Source: an uncultured Anaerolineae bacterium (lineage in GTDB: Bacteria > Chloroflexota > Anaerolineae > J036 > Brachytrichaceae). From it: a stretch of 43,436 bases of DNA. Location of the stretch: positions 1 through 43,436 of the forward strand of contig CALGMA010000024.1 in NCBI GenBank assembly GCA_937959265.1. The letters are read 5' to 3'. The position numbers and the translations under genes were made by a program. Every line of letters starts with the position of its first letter. Positions within the stretch are counted from its first letter, which is position 1. This document shows positions 1 to 7,762 of this stretch, piece by piece. Below the pieces are notes generated by a model. That model had not been told where the DNA came from. It was given only the letters and a program-made list of their open reading frames with translations, and made no database searches.

Positions 1-521
1 TCCACGGCGATTAGGGTGAAGCCGGCGATTGCGCCCCAGTAGGCATCCTGGAACAGCAGCACGAACGGCGCGCGGTAGAACGCCCAATGCGCCTCGGCGT
101 ATGCGGCATCTCGCAGGGTCGGCAATGCGCCGAGCCGTTCATCTGAGGGTGACGATGGCGGGCCGGCGCTGCGCCGCGCCATCCAAAGCACGGCCAGCAC
201 GAATCCGGTCGCCAGGCCGGCGGCGATGCTGCCGCGCGTCCAATCGCGCAGCGTGAAGCCGCCCAACGTGGATGCGTTCTCCACCGCGATCGCGCCCAGG
301 CCAAACAGATCCACGCCGAGCGCGCCAGTGATCAGCGCCCCGAACGGCAGCCCGATGCAATAGGTGAAGAGCGCGACCTCGATGAATATGCTGCCCAGCT
401 CGGATTCAGCGAGCGCATGGCGGAGCCGGCCTGCGCCGGAGCGGTGGACGGCAGCAACAGCAGCCAGGCCGATGGCGAACGAGCCGGCTACCCAGAGGGC
501 CAGTTGGAGTTTGGGGTTCAT
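1..521 (-). CDS. Hypothetical polytopic membrane protein (3' end outside window)
   Basis: An open frame starts with ATG at 521-519 and runs without a stop off the left edge, giving 173 visible codons. The product is hydrophobic, with likely membrane segments near residues 5-24, 45-72 and 97-113. A more polar loop follows, then a stretch containing EAHWAFYRAP and another hydrophobic segment at the edge. The start codon overlaps the stop of the upstream PfkB-like gene as ATGA, so the two are probably translationally coupled. I do not recognise the family. CAAX-protease (CPBP) membrane proteins came to mind, but their EExxxR motif is not in the visible part. The frame and coupling are clear; the function is unknown. 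Confidence 0.65.
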   Translation of the reverse strand, partial: MNPKLQLALWVAGSFAIGLAAVAAVHRSGAGRLRHALAESELGSIFIEVALFTYCIGLPFGALITGALGVDLFGLGAIAVENASTLGGFTLRDWTRGSIAAGLATGFVLAVLWMARRSAGPPSSPSDERLGALPTLRDAAYAEAHWAFYRAPFVLLFQDAYWGAIAGFTLIAV

Positions 522-1438
522 CGGCTGCGGATGACTGCGCCCAATGGCAGCGCCTGCGCCAGGATCGCTTCCACCGTGGCGTCGAGCAGGCCGTGCTGCG
601 CGCATTTGAGCGACGCCGCCGTCGTGGCGAAATGCGCCACTTGCGCGACCGACCAGCCGGCGAGTAGGCCATATATTGCCGCGGCGGAATACACCGCGCC
701 GGCGCCCTGCGTGTCAACGACTTGCACAGCCGGCGCGGGAACTTCGATTAGCCCCGTCCGATCAAGCGCCAGCGAGCCATGCTTGCCGCGTGTGACAAAC
801 GCGACCTCAACCCCCAGCGCTTGCAGCGCCTCGGCGATTGCGCGCGGATCTTCCGGTGCCACGTGGACGTCGGACATCGGCGCTTGTGCGTAGGCCGACT
901 GGTTGATCAGAGGTTGGTAGCGGTCGGGTTGGCGCAGCGAATATTCCACGTTCAAGAAGACCGGCACGCCGTGGGCGCGCGCAAATGCGATAGCGCGCTC
1001 GGCAGCCGGCCCGACATACCAATCCACATACAGCATCGCAGCGCCGATGATGGCTTCGAGATCCGCCTCGAGCAGGCTTCCCCACACTGCGGGGGCGTCC
1101 TCGACGAAGAAGGTGCGCGTGCCGGCGCGGTCGGAGATGTCCACCTCGTCCGGCGTGCGCAGATCAGGCCGCAGCGCGATGTGCGCGCGCACGCCCAGCT
1201 CGGCCAATTGCGCCAGCGTGCGGCGGCCCAGGTCATCGTTGCCGAGCGCGTTGCCGATCAGGTGCGCTTCGACGCCCCATCGCGCCAGCATCTGCGCAGC
1301 CATCGCGCAGTCGGCCCCGATGAACGGCCGCTTGGCAGTGACGTAGGCGCCGGTGTTGGCGGGCGGGTAGCGATCCACCGAGAACACCACGCCAGGGTTG
1401 ACGTAGCCAAAACAGACGACGCGAGGCGCGGAGGACAT
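518..1438 (-). CDS. PfkB/ribokinase-family protein, catalytic Asp missing
   Basis: This 306-residue protein has the length and fold pattern of PfkB sugar/nucleoside kinases. The C-terminal signature is present as DTQGAGAVYSAA at residues 242-253. In the family this reads DTxGAGD, with the final Asp acting as catalytic base; here residue 248 is Ala (codon GCG). The N-terminal Gly-rich substrate signature is also weak, with FIGADCAMAAQ where GGxxxN is usual. It may therefore bind a ligand without phosphorylating it, or be a decaying kinase, although the frame is intact. It lies 43 bp downstream of tRNA-Val in the same direction and is coupled by ATGA to the next membrane protein. The substrate cannot be predicted. 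Family assignment is good; loss of activity is inferred. Confidence 0.82.
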   Translation of the reverse strand: MSSAPRVVCFGYVNPGVVFSVDRYPPANTGAYVTAKRPFIGADCAMAAQMLARWGVEAHLIGNALGNDDLGRRTLAQLAELGVRAHIALRPDLRTPDEVDISDRAGTRTFFVEDAPAVWGSLLEADLEAIIGAAMLYVDWYVGPAAERAIAFARAHGVPVFLNVEYSLRQPDRYQPLINQSAYAQAPMSDVHVAPEDPRAIAEALQALGVEVAFVTRGKHGSLALDRTGLIEVPAPAVQVVDTQGAGAVYSAAAIYGLLAGWSVAQVAHFATTAASLKCAQHGLLDATVEAILAQALPLGAVIRSR

Positions 1439-1481
1439 GGTCGCAAAATTAAAGGCGCACGCGCGTGCGCCCTCTTCTCGA

Positions 1482-1555
1482 TGGCCTCCACAGGGCTCGA
1501 ACCTGTGACCTCACGGATGTGAACCGTGCGCTCTGACCAACTGAGCTAGGAGGCC
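1482..1555 (-). tRNA. tRNA-Val (anticodon CAC)
   Basis: The minus strand folds as a canonical cloverleaf. It has a 7-bp acceptor stem (GGCCTCC/GGAGGCC), D-arm GCTC/GAGC, anticodon stem CACGG/CCGTG with loop TTCACAT, and T-arm ACAGG/CCTGT with loop TTCGAGC. The anticodon is CAC, decoding GUG. The discriminator base is A and CCA is not encoded. There is no intron and the variable loop is 5 nt. Confidence 0.97.
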
Positions 1556-1570
1556 AAAGTTTATATGCCG

Positions 1571-1576
1571 ATTATA
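1571..1576 (-). promoter_or_regulatory. Likely -10 element for tRNA-Val
   Basis: The minus strand reads TATAAT here, ending 15 nt before the mature tRNA 5' end. That leaves room for a very short 5' leader. No convincing -35 hexamer is seen at the usual distance. Confidence 0.5.
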
Positions 1577-1611
1577 CATCTCTCCCGTCGCTCTCATTGC
1601 TGACGGCGTTC

Positions 1612-1700
1612 ATTTCTGGCGAGAGGCATGCGCAACGTATATCGAGGGTAGGCGCAGGCATTGCCCGCGCCTACCCATGTCTCGCCTTTGCAGAGAAGTG
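1612..1700. repeat. Dispersed palindromic repeat, copy 1
   Basis: This ~89-bp intergenic element matches a second copy at 38552-38639, with conserved blocks ATTTCTGGCGAG, TAGGCGCAGGCATTGCC and ATGTCTCGCC. Its core is a perfect 10-bp inverted repeat, GGGTAGGCGC at 1646-1655 and GCGCCTACCC at 1667-1676, around an 11-nt loop. It lies between tRNA-Val and the glycosyltransferase gene and has no coding capacity. It resembles a REP or MITE-type element. The rest of 1556-1775 contains only the tRNA promoter and nothing else I recognise. Confidence 0.75.
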
Positions 1701-1775
1701 CCCCTTTGGTCTGGCAGCAGCGCGCGAGGCGCGCGGCTTATGTGCGAATGCCACTAATGCCCAGTTGGTCCCAGC

Positions 1776-2882
1776 TCATCGCCCTGCATCGGCGAAGATC
1801 GCCCGATAGACCTCTACTGTGCGATCGGCGATGTGGCGCATCGTGAAATGGGTGAGCACGCGGGCGCGCCCGCGTCGCCCAAGTTCTGCGCGCCGGCCGG
1901 GCTGTGCCATCAGCGCCGTGAGGCGCTCGGCGAGCGCCGCATCGTCCTCTTCGTCGAAGATGAGGCCGGCGTCGCCCACAACGCTGGGCGCTTCCCCACA
2001 ACGCGAGGTGATTACCGGCACCCCACATGCCATTGCCTCGATGAGCACGCGGCCGAATTGCTCCTTCCAGTTGGGCAAGGTGCGCGAGGGCAGCACGAAG
2101 GCGTCCAGCGCGCGATAGAACTCCGGCATTCGGGTAGACGGCAGCGACGGGCGAAACGTCACGCGCTCGGCGACGCGCAACTGCTGTGCCAATGCGCGCA
2201 AGGTGTTTAGCTCCGGCCCCGCGCCGACGACGCTCAGGCGCGCCGTGTTCGGCAGGCGGGCAAAGGCGCGGAGCAACACGTCCACCCCCTTTTCGCGCAC
2301 CAGCCGGCCGGCGTAGCCGATGACGAACGCTTCGCTATTGCCCAGCTCGTCCGACGGGGCAAACGTCTGCTCATCCACGCCAAACTGCGGGATAACATGA
2401 ATCGGTCGGGTGAATCCTTTGGCGCGCCACACCGCGCAGGCCGACTCGCTGCCGGCAAGGGCGACGTCGGCTTCTCGCAGCACGCTGCGTTCCATCCAAC
2501 TGAACGGCGGCGGGTAGCGCCGACGAATGTTCTGCCAGGAGAAAAAGATGACGCGCGGCGACGGTCGAAGCGCCCGCGCCGCCTGCACGGCCAGCCACGT
2601 CGCTAAGTTATAAGGCTCCTCATCTATGTGCACCACGTCCGGCTGCAGTTGCGCCAGCGCGTGGGGCAGGGTGGGGTAATAGTGCAGGTGAAAGTTGCCG
2701 TTGAAGCGGATTGGGATGACCTGGAACGCGTAGCCGTTTGTGTGGGCGCGTTCGAGTGGCTGGTTGCCCCACGACGGCGGGACGAGAACGGTGAGCGCGA
2801 CGTCGGGATGCGCAGCGATGAGTTCACACTTGCGCTGGTATGCGCCGACCACCAGCGCCTTGGAGATCAGCGTTACGCGCAT
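1776..2882 (-). CDS. GT4-type glycosyltransferase
   Basis: The protein is about 368 residues with a GT-B fold of the glycosyltransferase family 4 type. The N-terminal Rossmann domain starts MRVTLISKAL and has a VVHIDEEPYN segment. The C-terminal domain has the nucleotide-sugar pattern GYAGRLVREKGVDVLL, then EQFGRVLIEAMACGVPVI, whose E-x7-E pair contacts the donor sugar, and GEAPSVVGDAG. I chose the ATG at 2882, which overlaps the dus 3' end by 10 nt; an upstream in-frame codon at 2909 would overlap by 37 nt. It probably adds a sugar to a lipid-linked or exported glycan at the cytoplasmic face, alongside the GT2 and GT-C genes that follow. Donor and acceptor are unknown. Confidence 0.9.
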   Translation of the reverse strand: MRVTLISKALVVGAYQRKCELIAAHPDVALTVLVPPSWGNQPLERAHTNGYAFQVIPIRFNGNFHLHYYPTLPHALAQLQPDVVHIDEEPYNLATWLAVQAARALRPSPRVIFFSWQNIRRRYPPPFSWMERSVLREADVALAGSESACAVWRAKGFTRPIHVIPQFGVDEQTFAPSDELGNSEAFVIGYAGRLVREKGVDVLLRAFARLPNTARLSVVGAGPELNTLRALAQQLRVAERVTFRPSLPSTRMPEFYRALDAFVLPSRTLPNWKEQFGRVLIEAMACGVPVITSRCGEAPSVVGDAGLIFDEEDDAALAERLTALMAQPGRRAELGRRGRARVLTHFTMRHIADRTVEVYRAIFADAGR

Positions 2883-3919
2883 GCGACGGCTGCCCGGTCG
2901 CACGACCACTCGACTTCCTCTTCCGGGGCGGGGACGGTTTCGTATACTTCATCGGGCAAGATGCCCTGCTCGTAGCGTCGCTGGAATTCGTCCACCCGTT
3001 CGTGGAACGCGCCGACGCTGTCGCACGTGACGAGTTGCGCGCGCAGCGCAGCCACATGCGGCATGCCCTGCATGTATTTCACGGCGTGCTTGCGGAAGAG
3101 GATCAGGCCGTGATCGCCGTAGTACCCAATCATTGCGCGCAGGTGACGCTTGAGCAGCGCGATCACTTCCTCGACGGTGACCTCATGACGGTCTTTACGC
3201 TGGAATATCCAGGGATTACCGATTGCGGCGCGACCGATCATCACGCCGTCGCAGCCGGTGTGCGCTTTGATGCGCGCGATGTCGGCGACGGTCTTCACAT
3301 CCCCGTTGCCGATCACCGGGATCTTCACCGCCTGTTTGACTTCGGCGATCGCGTCCCAGTCGGCGAAGCCTTTGTAGGCTTGCTCTTTTGTGCGGCCGTG
3401 CACGGCAATCAGCGACGCGCCGTTGTCTTCGAGGATCCTGGCCACCTCCAGGTAATTGCGGGACCGCGCATCCCACCCTAGGCGAATCTTGGCGGTGACC
3501 GGCACGCGCACGGCTTTGCTCAGGCGGTTGAAGATGCGCGCGATCTTCTGCGGGTCGCGCAGCAAGCCGGCGCCTGCGCCGCGACCGCTGACGTTGCTCA
3601 CGGAGCACCCCAAGTTCAGATCAATGATGCCAGGGCCGAGCTGTTCGATCTTCTGCGCGCAGGCCACGATGCGGTCTTCGTCGCTATCAAAGATTTGAAA
3701 GGTGAGCTGGGGCTTTTCGCGCGGGTCGTAGTCGAGCTGGCGCAGGGCCGGCTTGGCGCCGCGCAGGATGGCCTCGCATGCCGTGAACTCGGTGTAGCTC
3801 ATCGCGCTGCCGTATTCGCGGCAGATCAGCCGGTAGGGCAGGTCGGAAAACCCGTCCATCGGCGACAGGATCAGGTCGCCGTATACCGGCACATCGCGAA
3901 CGTAGAACATCGGCTGCAT
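2873..3919 (-). CDS. dus: tRNA-dihydrouridine synthase
   Basis: This 348-residue TIM-barrel flavoprotein of the Dus family reduces uridines in the tRNA D-loop using FMN and NADPH. It has the entry motif LSPMDGFSDLPYR at residues 18-30. The catalytic Cys is C105 in DLNLGCSVSNV, followed by GAGLL. The FMN/RNA-binding strand reads TAKIRLGW. Later motifs are HGRTKEQAYKG, VIGNGDVKT and GVMIGRAAIGNPWIF. The C-terminal helical domain is present. It overlaps the downstream glycosyltransferase by 10 nt, which probably reflects compact genome layout. The subgroup cannot be assigned with confidence. Confidence 0.95.
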   Translation of the reverse strand: MQPMFYVRDVPVYGDLILSPMDGFSDLPYRLICREYGSAMSYTEFTACEAILRGAKPALRQLDYDPREKPQLTFQIFDSDEDRIVACAQKIEQLGPGIIDLNLGCSVSNVSGRGAGAGLLRDPQKIARIFNRLSKAVRVPVTAKIRLGWDARSRNYLEVARILEDNGASLIAVHGRTKEQAYKGFADWDAIAEVKQAVKIPVIGNGDVKTVADIARIKAHTGCDGVMIGRAAIGNPWIFQRKDRHEVTVEEVIALLKRHLRAMIGYYGDHGLILFRKHAVKYMQGMPHVAALRAQLVTCDSVGAFHERVDEFQRRYEQGILPDEVYETVPAPEEEVEWSCDRAAVACA

Positions 3920-4007
3920 CGGCGCTCATTTTCCCACGATTGAGGGGTGGACCCGCGAGTAGCTCCCGGTGAGGCGTGATCGCTACACCCATCTTGCTCG
4001 TAGGTGC

Positions 4008-4265
4008 CTACTGTGAACTCAGCAGGGCGCTCAGCACCGAGATCAACCCTACGGCGCCGCCGAGCGCCATCGCCCAGCCGCACAGCCGGATGATCCGCAT
4101 GCCGTTCTTCTCGCCCAGCATCCAGATGATGAAGTTGCCGATGCGATGGCCGGGCGAGACGATCTTCTTTTTGGGCCGCAGCGCCACGGCCAAGCCGCAC
4201 AACAAGATGAACGTCGTCATGGCGACGCCGAACATGCGAAACGGATACATCTGCTCAGGGGTCAT
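4008..4265 (-). CDS. Small hypothetical membrane protein
   Basis: An 85-residue protein with two predicted membrane helices, at about residues 13-29 and 62-83. They are joined by a basic loop containing RPKKK and GEKNGMRIIR. A purine-rich GGAG sits about 11 nt before the ATG. It is preceded by the GT2 gene with a 28-bp gap in the same direction, so it is probably co-transcribed with the glycan genes. No known family is recognised. Confidence 0.6.
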   Translation of the reverse strand: MTPEQMYPFRMFGVAMTTFILLCGLAVALRPKKKIVSPGHRIGNFIIWMLGEKNGMRIIRLCGWAMALGGAVGLISVLSALLSSQ

Positions 4266-4293
4266 CTCGGTCGTCTCCTCTCCATCATCGCTA

Positions 4294-5205
4294 TCATCGC
4301 TCCTGCGACATCTCGCGCAGCAACGCCGGCCCGCCGCGCACGGCCAGCCCCAGCCGGACCAGCCCGTCCACCAGCGGGTGCGTGCTGGCGCGATAGTGCT
4401 TTTTGTAAAACAGCCACATGGCGCGCTGGAACTCGTACTGCGCCTTAACGCTCGCGCGGCTGGCGGCCCGCTTGACGTGATGCACGGTCACGTCGGGGTA
4501 GTACACCACGCGATAGCCCGCCTGCTTGGCGCGCAGACACCAATCCAGGTCCTCGCCGTACATGAAGAATTGCTCATCGAGTAGCCCGATGCGGGCGATG
4601 ACCTCGGCGCGCAGCATCATGCACGCGCCGACGACGGAATCCACGTCTGCTTGTTCGTCCTCGTCCAGATAGGTCATGTTGTAGCGACCGAAGCGCTTGC
4701 TGCGCGGGAAGAGCCTGCTCAGGCCGACGAAGCGATAGAACGACACCTCCGGCGTGGGGAAGCTGCGCCGGCAGGCCTTGTCCAGCGAGCCATCCATGAG
4801 CACTAGCTTCGGGCCTACTACCCCGATGTCCGGGTGTGCGTCGGCGAAGGCAACCAGCCGGCGCAGCGCATCGGGCGGCACCACCGTGTCCGGGTTGAGC
4901 AGCATGGCATAGCGAGCCCGCCCGCGCGCCGGGAAGCCAAAGTGCCGCAGGCCGAGGTTGTTGCCGGCGGAGAAGCCGTCATTTGTGGCGTTGCGGATCA
5001 ACGTGACTGCGGGAAATTCATTGCTTACCATCGCGGCGCTGTCGTCGGTCGAGGCATTGTCCACCACGCAGGCGGCGAAGCGCAGGCCGACCTGCGCGCG
5101 CAGCGAATGCAAGCAACCGCGCAGCAGATCTCGCGTGTTGTAGTTCAGGATGACGATGGCGAGATCGAGAAGCGGCGCGCTGTGAATGCTGAGTTCTGGA
5201 TTCAC
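4294..5205 (-). CDS. GT2 family glycosyltransferase (rhamnosyltransferase-like)
   Basis: This 303-residue GT-A glycosyltransferase is of the WbbL/rhamnosyltransferase-like GT2 group. It has the N-terminal strand LAIVILNYNTRDLLRGCL. The metal- and nucleotide-binding segment is LLNPDTVVPPDALRRLV, where Asp is expected to contact the donor. Later segments are MYGEDLDWCLRAKQAGY, with the ED base motif, and VVYYPDVTVHHV. The start is a GTG at 5205. The GT-C membrane protein lies 35 bp upstream in the same direction. It probably elongates a surface polysaccharide or glycolipid from a nucleotide sugar in the cytoplasm. Which sugar is unknown. Confidence 0.9.
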   Translation of the reverse strand: MNPELSIHSAPLLDLAIVILNYNTRDLLRGCLHSLRAQVGLRFAACVVDNASTDDSAAMVSNEFPAVTLIRNATNDGFSAGNNLGLRHFGFPARGRARYAMLLNPDTVVPPDALRRLVAFADAHPDIGVVGPKLVLMDGSLDKACRRSFPTPEVSFYRFVGLSRLFPRSKRFGRYNMTYLDEDEQADVDSVVGACMMLRAEVIARIGLLDEQFFMYGEDLDWCLRAKQAGYRVVYYPDVTVHHVKRAASRASVKAQYEFQRAMWLFYKKHYRASTHPLVDGLVRLGLAVRGGPALLREMSQER

Positions 5206-5240
5206 GACTGACCAGCGGTGATTTTAAAGCCATAGCCCGA

Positions 5241-7697
5241 TCACCGGCGCACTCTGATCTCGAACAAAGGCACGCGCCGGTTCTGCGAGCCGCCGCCGAT
5301 GGCTTCGTAGTAAGGCACGTCCAGGCGACCGACCTCGCGCAAGGCATAGCGCGCGCGCAATGTTGCCAGCGATGCGCGCAGTTCTGCCCCGTCATCCAGC
5401 AGAAAGACCGGCCGGCCTTCCGCGTGCAGCGCGTCCACGAAGCGGATGAGTTCGTCCTGCGTCCAGACCGCCGGCCGGAAGGCCGTGCGCCCCGCGTGCA
5501 AATCCACGGCCCCGCTGTTCAGTGCGCAGCCGATGGCCGCATCATTCGGCGTCATCTGGCGCAGGCGCTCGAACGAAAGCCGTTGCTCGCGCACCAAATG
5601 GCCAAAGCCGCCAAAGCCGTGCGTGACCGGCAAGGCTAGCGTCTCCATCGCGCGCAACACGAACAGGTAGGACAAGGCGCAGATGGTGGTGATGGCTAAC
5701 AGTTGATTGAGCGTTGAAAGTATGGCGTCACCACGATGAGCCGCTGGACCAAGGCGTTGAGCAATCCAAGCCAAGCGCCTGAAACTGAGCGATAAGACGC
5801 CGCGCCATAGCTCAACCGTCCCAAATGCGGCCAGCAGGTGCAGGACCGGGAATAAGGAGAGGATGTCGCGCAGGCGCAGGTAGGCATAAGCGATGTGGAA
5901 GAGAAACAGCGTGACCGCGTAGGCTGCGAGGATGGCTAAAGCACGACGACTCCGCCGCCACATTGCCGCGACGCCGATCGCGATCAACGGTGCAAGCCAG
6001 CCGAATTCGCGGTAATGGTTCAGCTCATGGAGTGTGCGGCCCAGCGTCTCGGGCAGGTGCGCCAGCGAGAAGTTCGTCAGCTCCTCCGAACCGACGTGAA
6101 AGGGCCCACCGAACGCGATGGTGTGATAAATCAAGACGGGTAGGGCGGCGATCCAGGCTGCGAGGGCGCAGGATGTAAGGCGCAAGGCGTAAGATGTGAG
6201 CGGATTGCCTGGCGTTGTACGCGTTGTATTTCTCCTCTCGTGCCCTGTCGGCGCGAGGGCTAGCACAATGGCCGGCGCTATCAACACTTGTGTATAGCGG
6301 ATGTCGAATGCAATGCCCAGCGCCAGCCCGCTCAGGCCGGCCATTGCCAACGAGCCGCGCGCGCGCCAGGCCAGCGTCAATGCGAGGATCGAGAACAGTT
6401 GCGCGGCGATGTCGGCCATCGGCGTCATCTGCCATTCCACCTGTTGGTACGACGTCGCGGTGAAGAAGACGGTGAGGGCAGCGACAGCATAGGGCGCTAT
6501 GCGCTCTTCGTCTTGCCCGTTAGGTTGCCTCTCATGCGTTGCATGACACTTGGCACCTGACGCGTGATGCGCGAACCATGCCATCACGATGAGCGCAATC
6601 AGGTTGAGCAGGGGCGTGACGAGGTATAGGCCGCGCTCGCCGGCGAGCCAATAGGCCAGACCGGTGAAAGCGGCGTAACCCGGCGGCCAGACGGTCGTAG
6701 ATTCGTAACGATTGCCGTTGGGAATGCGGTAGCCGACGTGCACGACCGGATGCGATGGAATGTCCAGCGCGTGGGTGAGGCGCGCCAAAGGGAAGGGATG
6801 AAATACCGTGCCGCGTGTGACCAGGTCTACGCCCATTTGTGCGTAGGCGTATGGATCGCTGCCGGTGACGCCGTGTGTGCGCAGCGCCAGAGCCGCCCAG
6901 GCCGACCAGCCGAGCGATGCTGCCGCGAGCAGCATCGCGCTCCGGCGTACGAATGCCCAATCGCCCATCTCCAGTCTCTGCACGGCCCATCGTCCGCCGA
7001 TGACGAATGCGAATGCCGACATCACAATGAGCGATAGCAGCGGCGAAAGCACGCCGTTGAGCGCGCCCTCGAATCGCACGCCGCCGCAGCTCAGGCATGT
7101 CGTCAGGTAGGTGATCGTCAATGGCGACAGTGATGAGAGCGCCCAAAACTGAACCGGGCGCCGGCGCGCTCGATCCAGCGCCGTCGAGATAGTGAATGGC
7201 GCGAGCAGAAGCGCCAGCAGCGCCGGGGCCAGCAGAGCAGGGAGATTCAGGTTAGCCAGGACGACTGCCAGGCCAAGCAAATGGGCGGCCATCCACAGCG
7301 CCGCAGTCGTCGTGCTCCAGTCGCCGGCTGCCCGTGGTGGGCCGAACGACAGCGCGCGCAGGCAATCGGCCACAAGCCCGTTTGCCCGCGCGCGACTGAG
7401 CGCGCCCTTCGCCAGCGGCGCCAGCGCCAGCAACGCTGCAATCAACCAGCCGGCCCGCAGGCCAAGCACAGGAATCGCAAACAGCCGTCCCAGCCCGACC
7501 AGTGCGACCAACCCACTTGCAGTGATCCACGCGAAGGTGACATCGTGCGGCGCGCGCCCGCTGTGCCTCAACCACCCCGAAGCCAGGCAACTCGTTAACC
7601 CGATAGCCACGACCAGCCACATGGACGGTCCGGCGGGCTGCATGGTAACGGAGCCGTCCATCCAGTAGTCGAAGCGCAGGAGGTTGTCGAGGCGCAT
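5241..7697 (-). CDS. Large GT-C type membrane glycosyltransferase
   Basis: The protein is about 818 residues with many hydrophobic segments and a C-terminal soluble part of about 130 residues. After an N-terminal block of helices comes HGVTGSDPYAYAQMGVDL. Its acidic residue in the first large outer loop is typical of GT-C enzymes such as the ArnT/dolichyl-phosphate-mannose type. IPNGNRYESTTVWPPGYA further along also resembles this family. Such enzymes move sugars from polyprenyl-phosphate donors outside the cytoplasmic membrane. I start it at ATG 7697, because an earlier in-frame codon at 7769 would run into the divergent amidohydrolase. A heptanucleotide repeat is embedded in frame at 6159-6200. 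The family call is moderate; acceptor and sugar are unknown. Confidence 0.8.
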   Translation of the reverse strand: MRLDNLLRFDYWMDGSVTMQPAGPSMWLVVAIGLTSCLASGWLRHSGRAPHDVTFAWITASGLVALVGLGRLFAIPVLGLRAGWLIAALLALAPLAKGALSRARANGLVADCLRALSFGPPRAAGDWSTTTAALWMAAHLLGLAVVLANLNLPALLAPALLALLLAPFTISTALDRARRRPVQFWALSSLSPLTITYLTTCLSCGGVRFEGALNGVLSPLLSLIVMSAFAFVIGGRWAVQRLEMGDWAFVRRSAMLLAAASLGWSAWAALALRTHGVTGSDPYAYAQMGVDLVTRGTVFHPFPLARLTHALDIPSHPVVHVGYRIPNGNRYESTTVWPPGYAAFTGLAYWLAGERGLYLVTPLLNLIALIVMAWFAHHASGAKCHATHERQPNGQDEERIAPYAVAALTVFFTATSYQQVEWQMTPMADIAAQLFSILALTLAWRARGSLAMAGLSGLALGIAFDIRYTQVLIAPAIVLALAPTGHERRNTTRTTPGNPLTSYALRLTSCALAAWIAALPVLIYHTIAFGGPFHVGSEELTNFSLAHLPETLGRTLHELNHYREFGWLAPLIAIGVAAMWRRSRRALAILAAYAVTLFLFHIAYAYLRLRDILSLFPVLHLLAAFGTVELWRGVLSLSFRRLAWIAQRLGPAAHRGDAILSTLNQLLAITTICALSYLFVLRAMETLALPVTHGFGGFGHLVREQRLSFERLRQMTPNDAAIGCALNSGAVDLHAGRTAFRPAVWTQDELIRFVDALHAEGRPVFLLDDGAELRASLATLRARYALREVGRLDVPYYEAIGGGSQNRRVPLFEIRVRR
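6159..6200 (-). repeat. In-frame heptanucleotide repeat in the GT-C gene
   Basis: Six imperfect 7-bp units lie head to tail. On the minus strand they read CTCACAT, CTTACGC, CTTGCGC, CTTACAT, CCTGCGC and CCTCGCA. Three units make seven codons, so the array encodes the echo LTSYALR-LTSCALA in a loop between membrane helices. Confidence 0.75.
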
Positions 7698-7727
7698 TGC
7701 AGGTGCAATTGGTGACTGATAGCGGTG

Positions 7728-7755
7728 TTGCTCGGCAGAACGAACCGAATATACT
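7728..7755 (+). promoter_or_regulatory. Promoter of the amidohydrolase gene
   Basis: TTGCTC (7728-7733), a 16-bp spacer and TATACT (7750-7755). The -10 ends 7 nt before the ATG at 7763, so transcription would begin at or beside the start codon. No Shine-Dalgarno sequence fits in that space, which suggests a leaderless mRNA. The 65-bp gap is shared with the divergent GT-C gene. Confidence 0.55.
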
Positions 7756-7762
7756 CCGGCTG

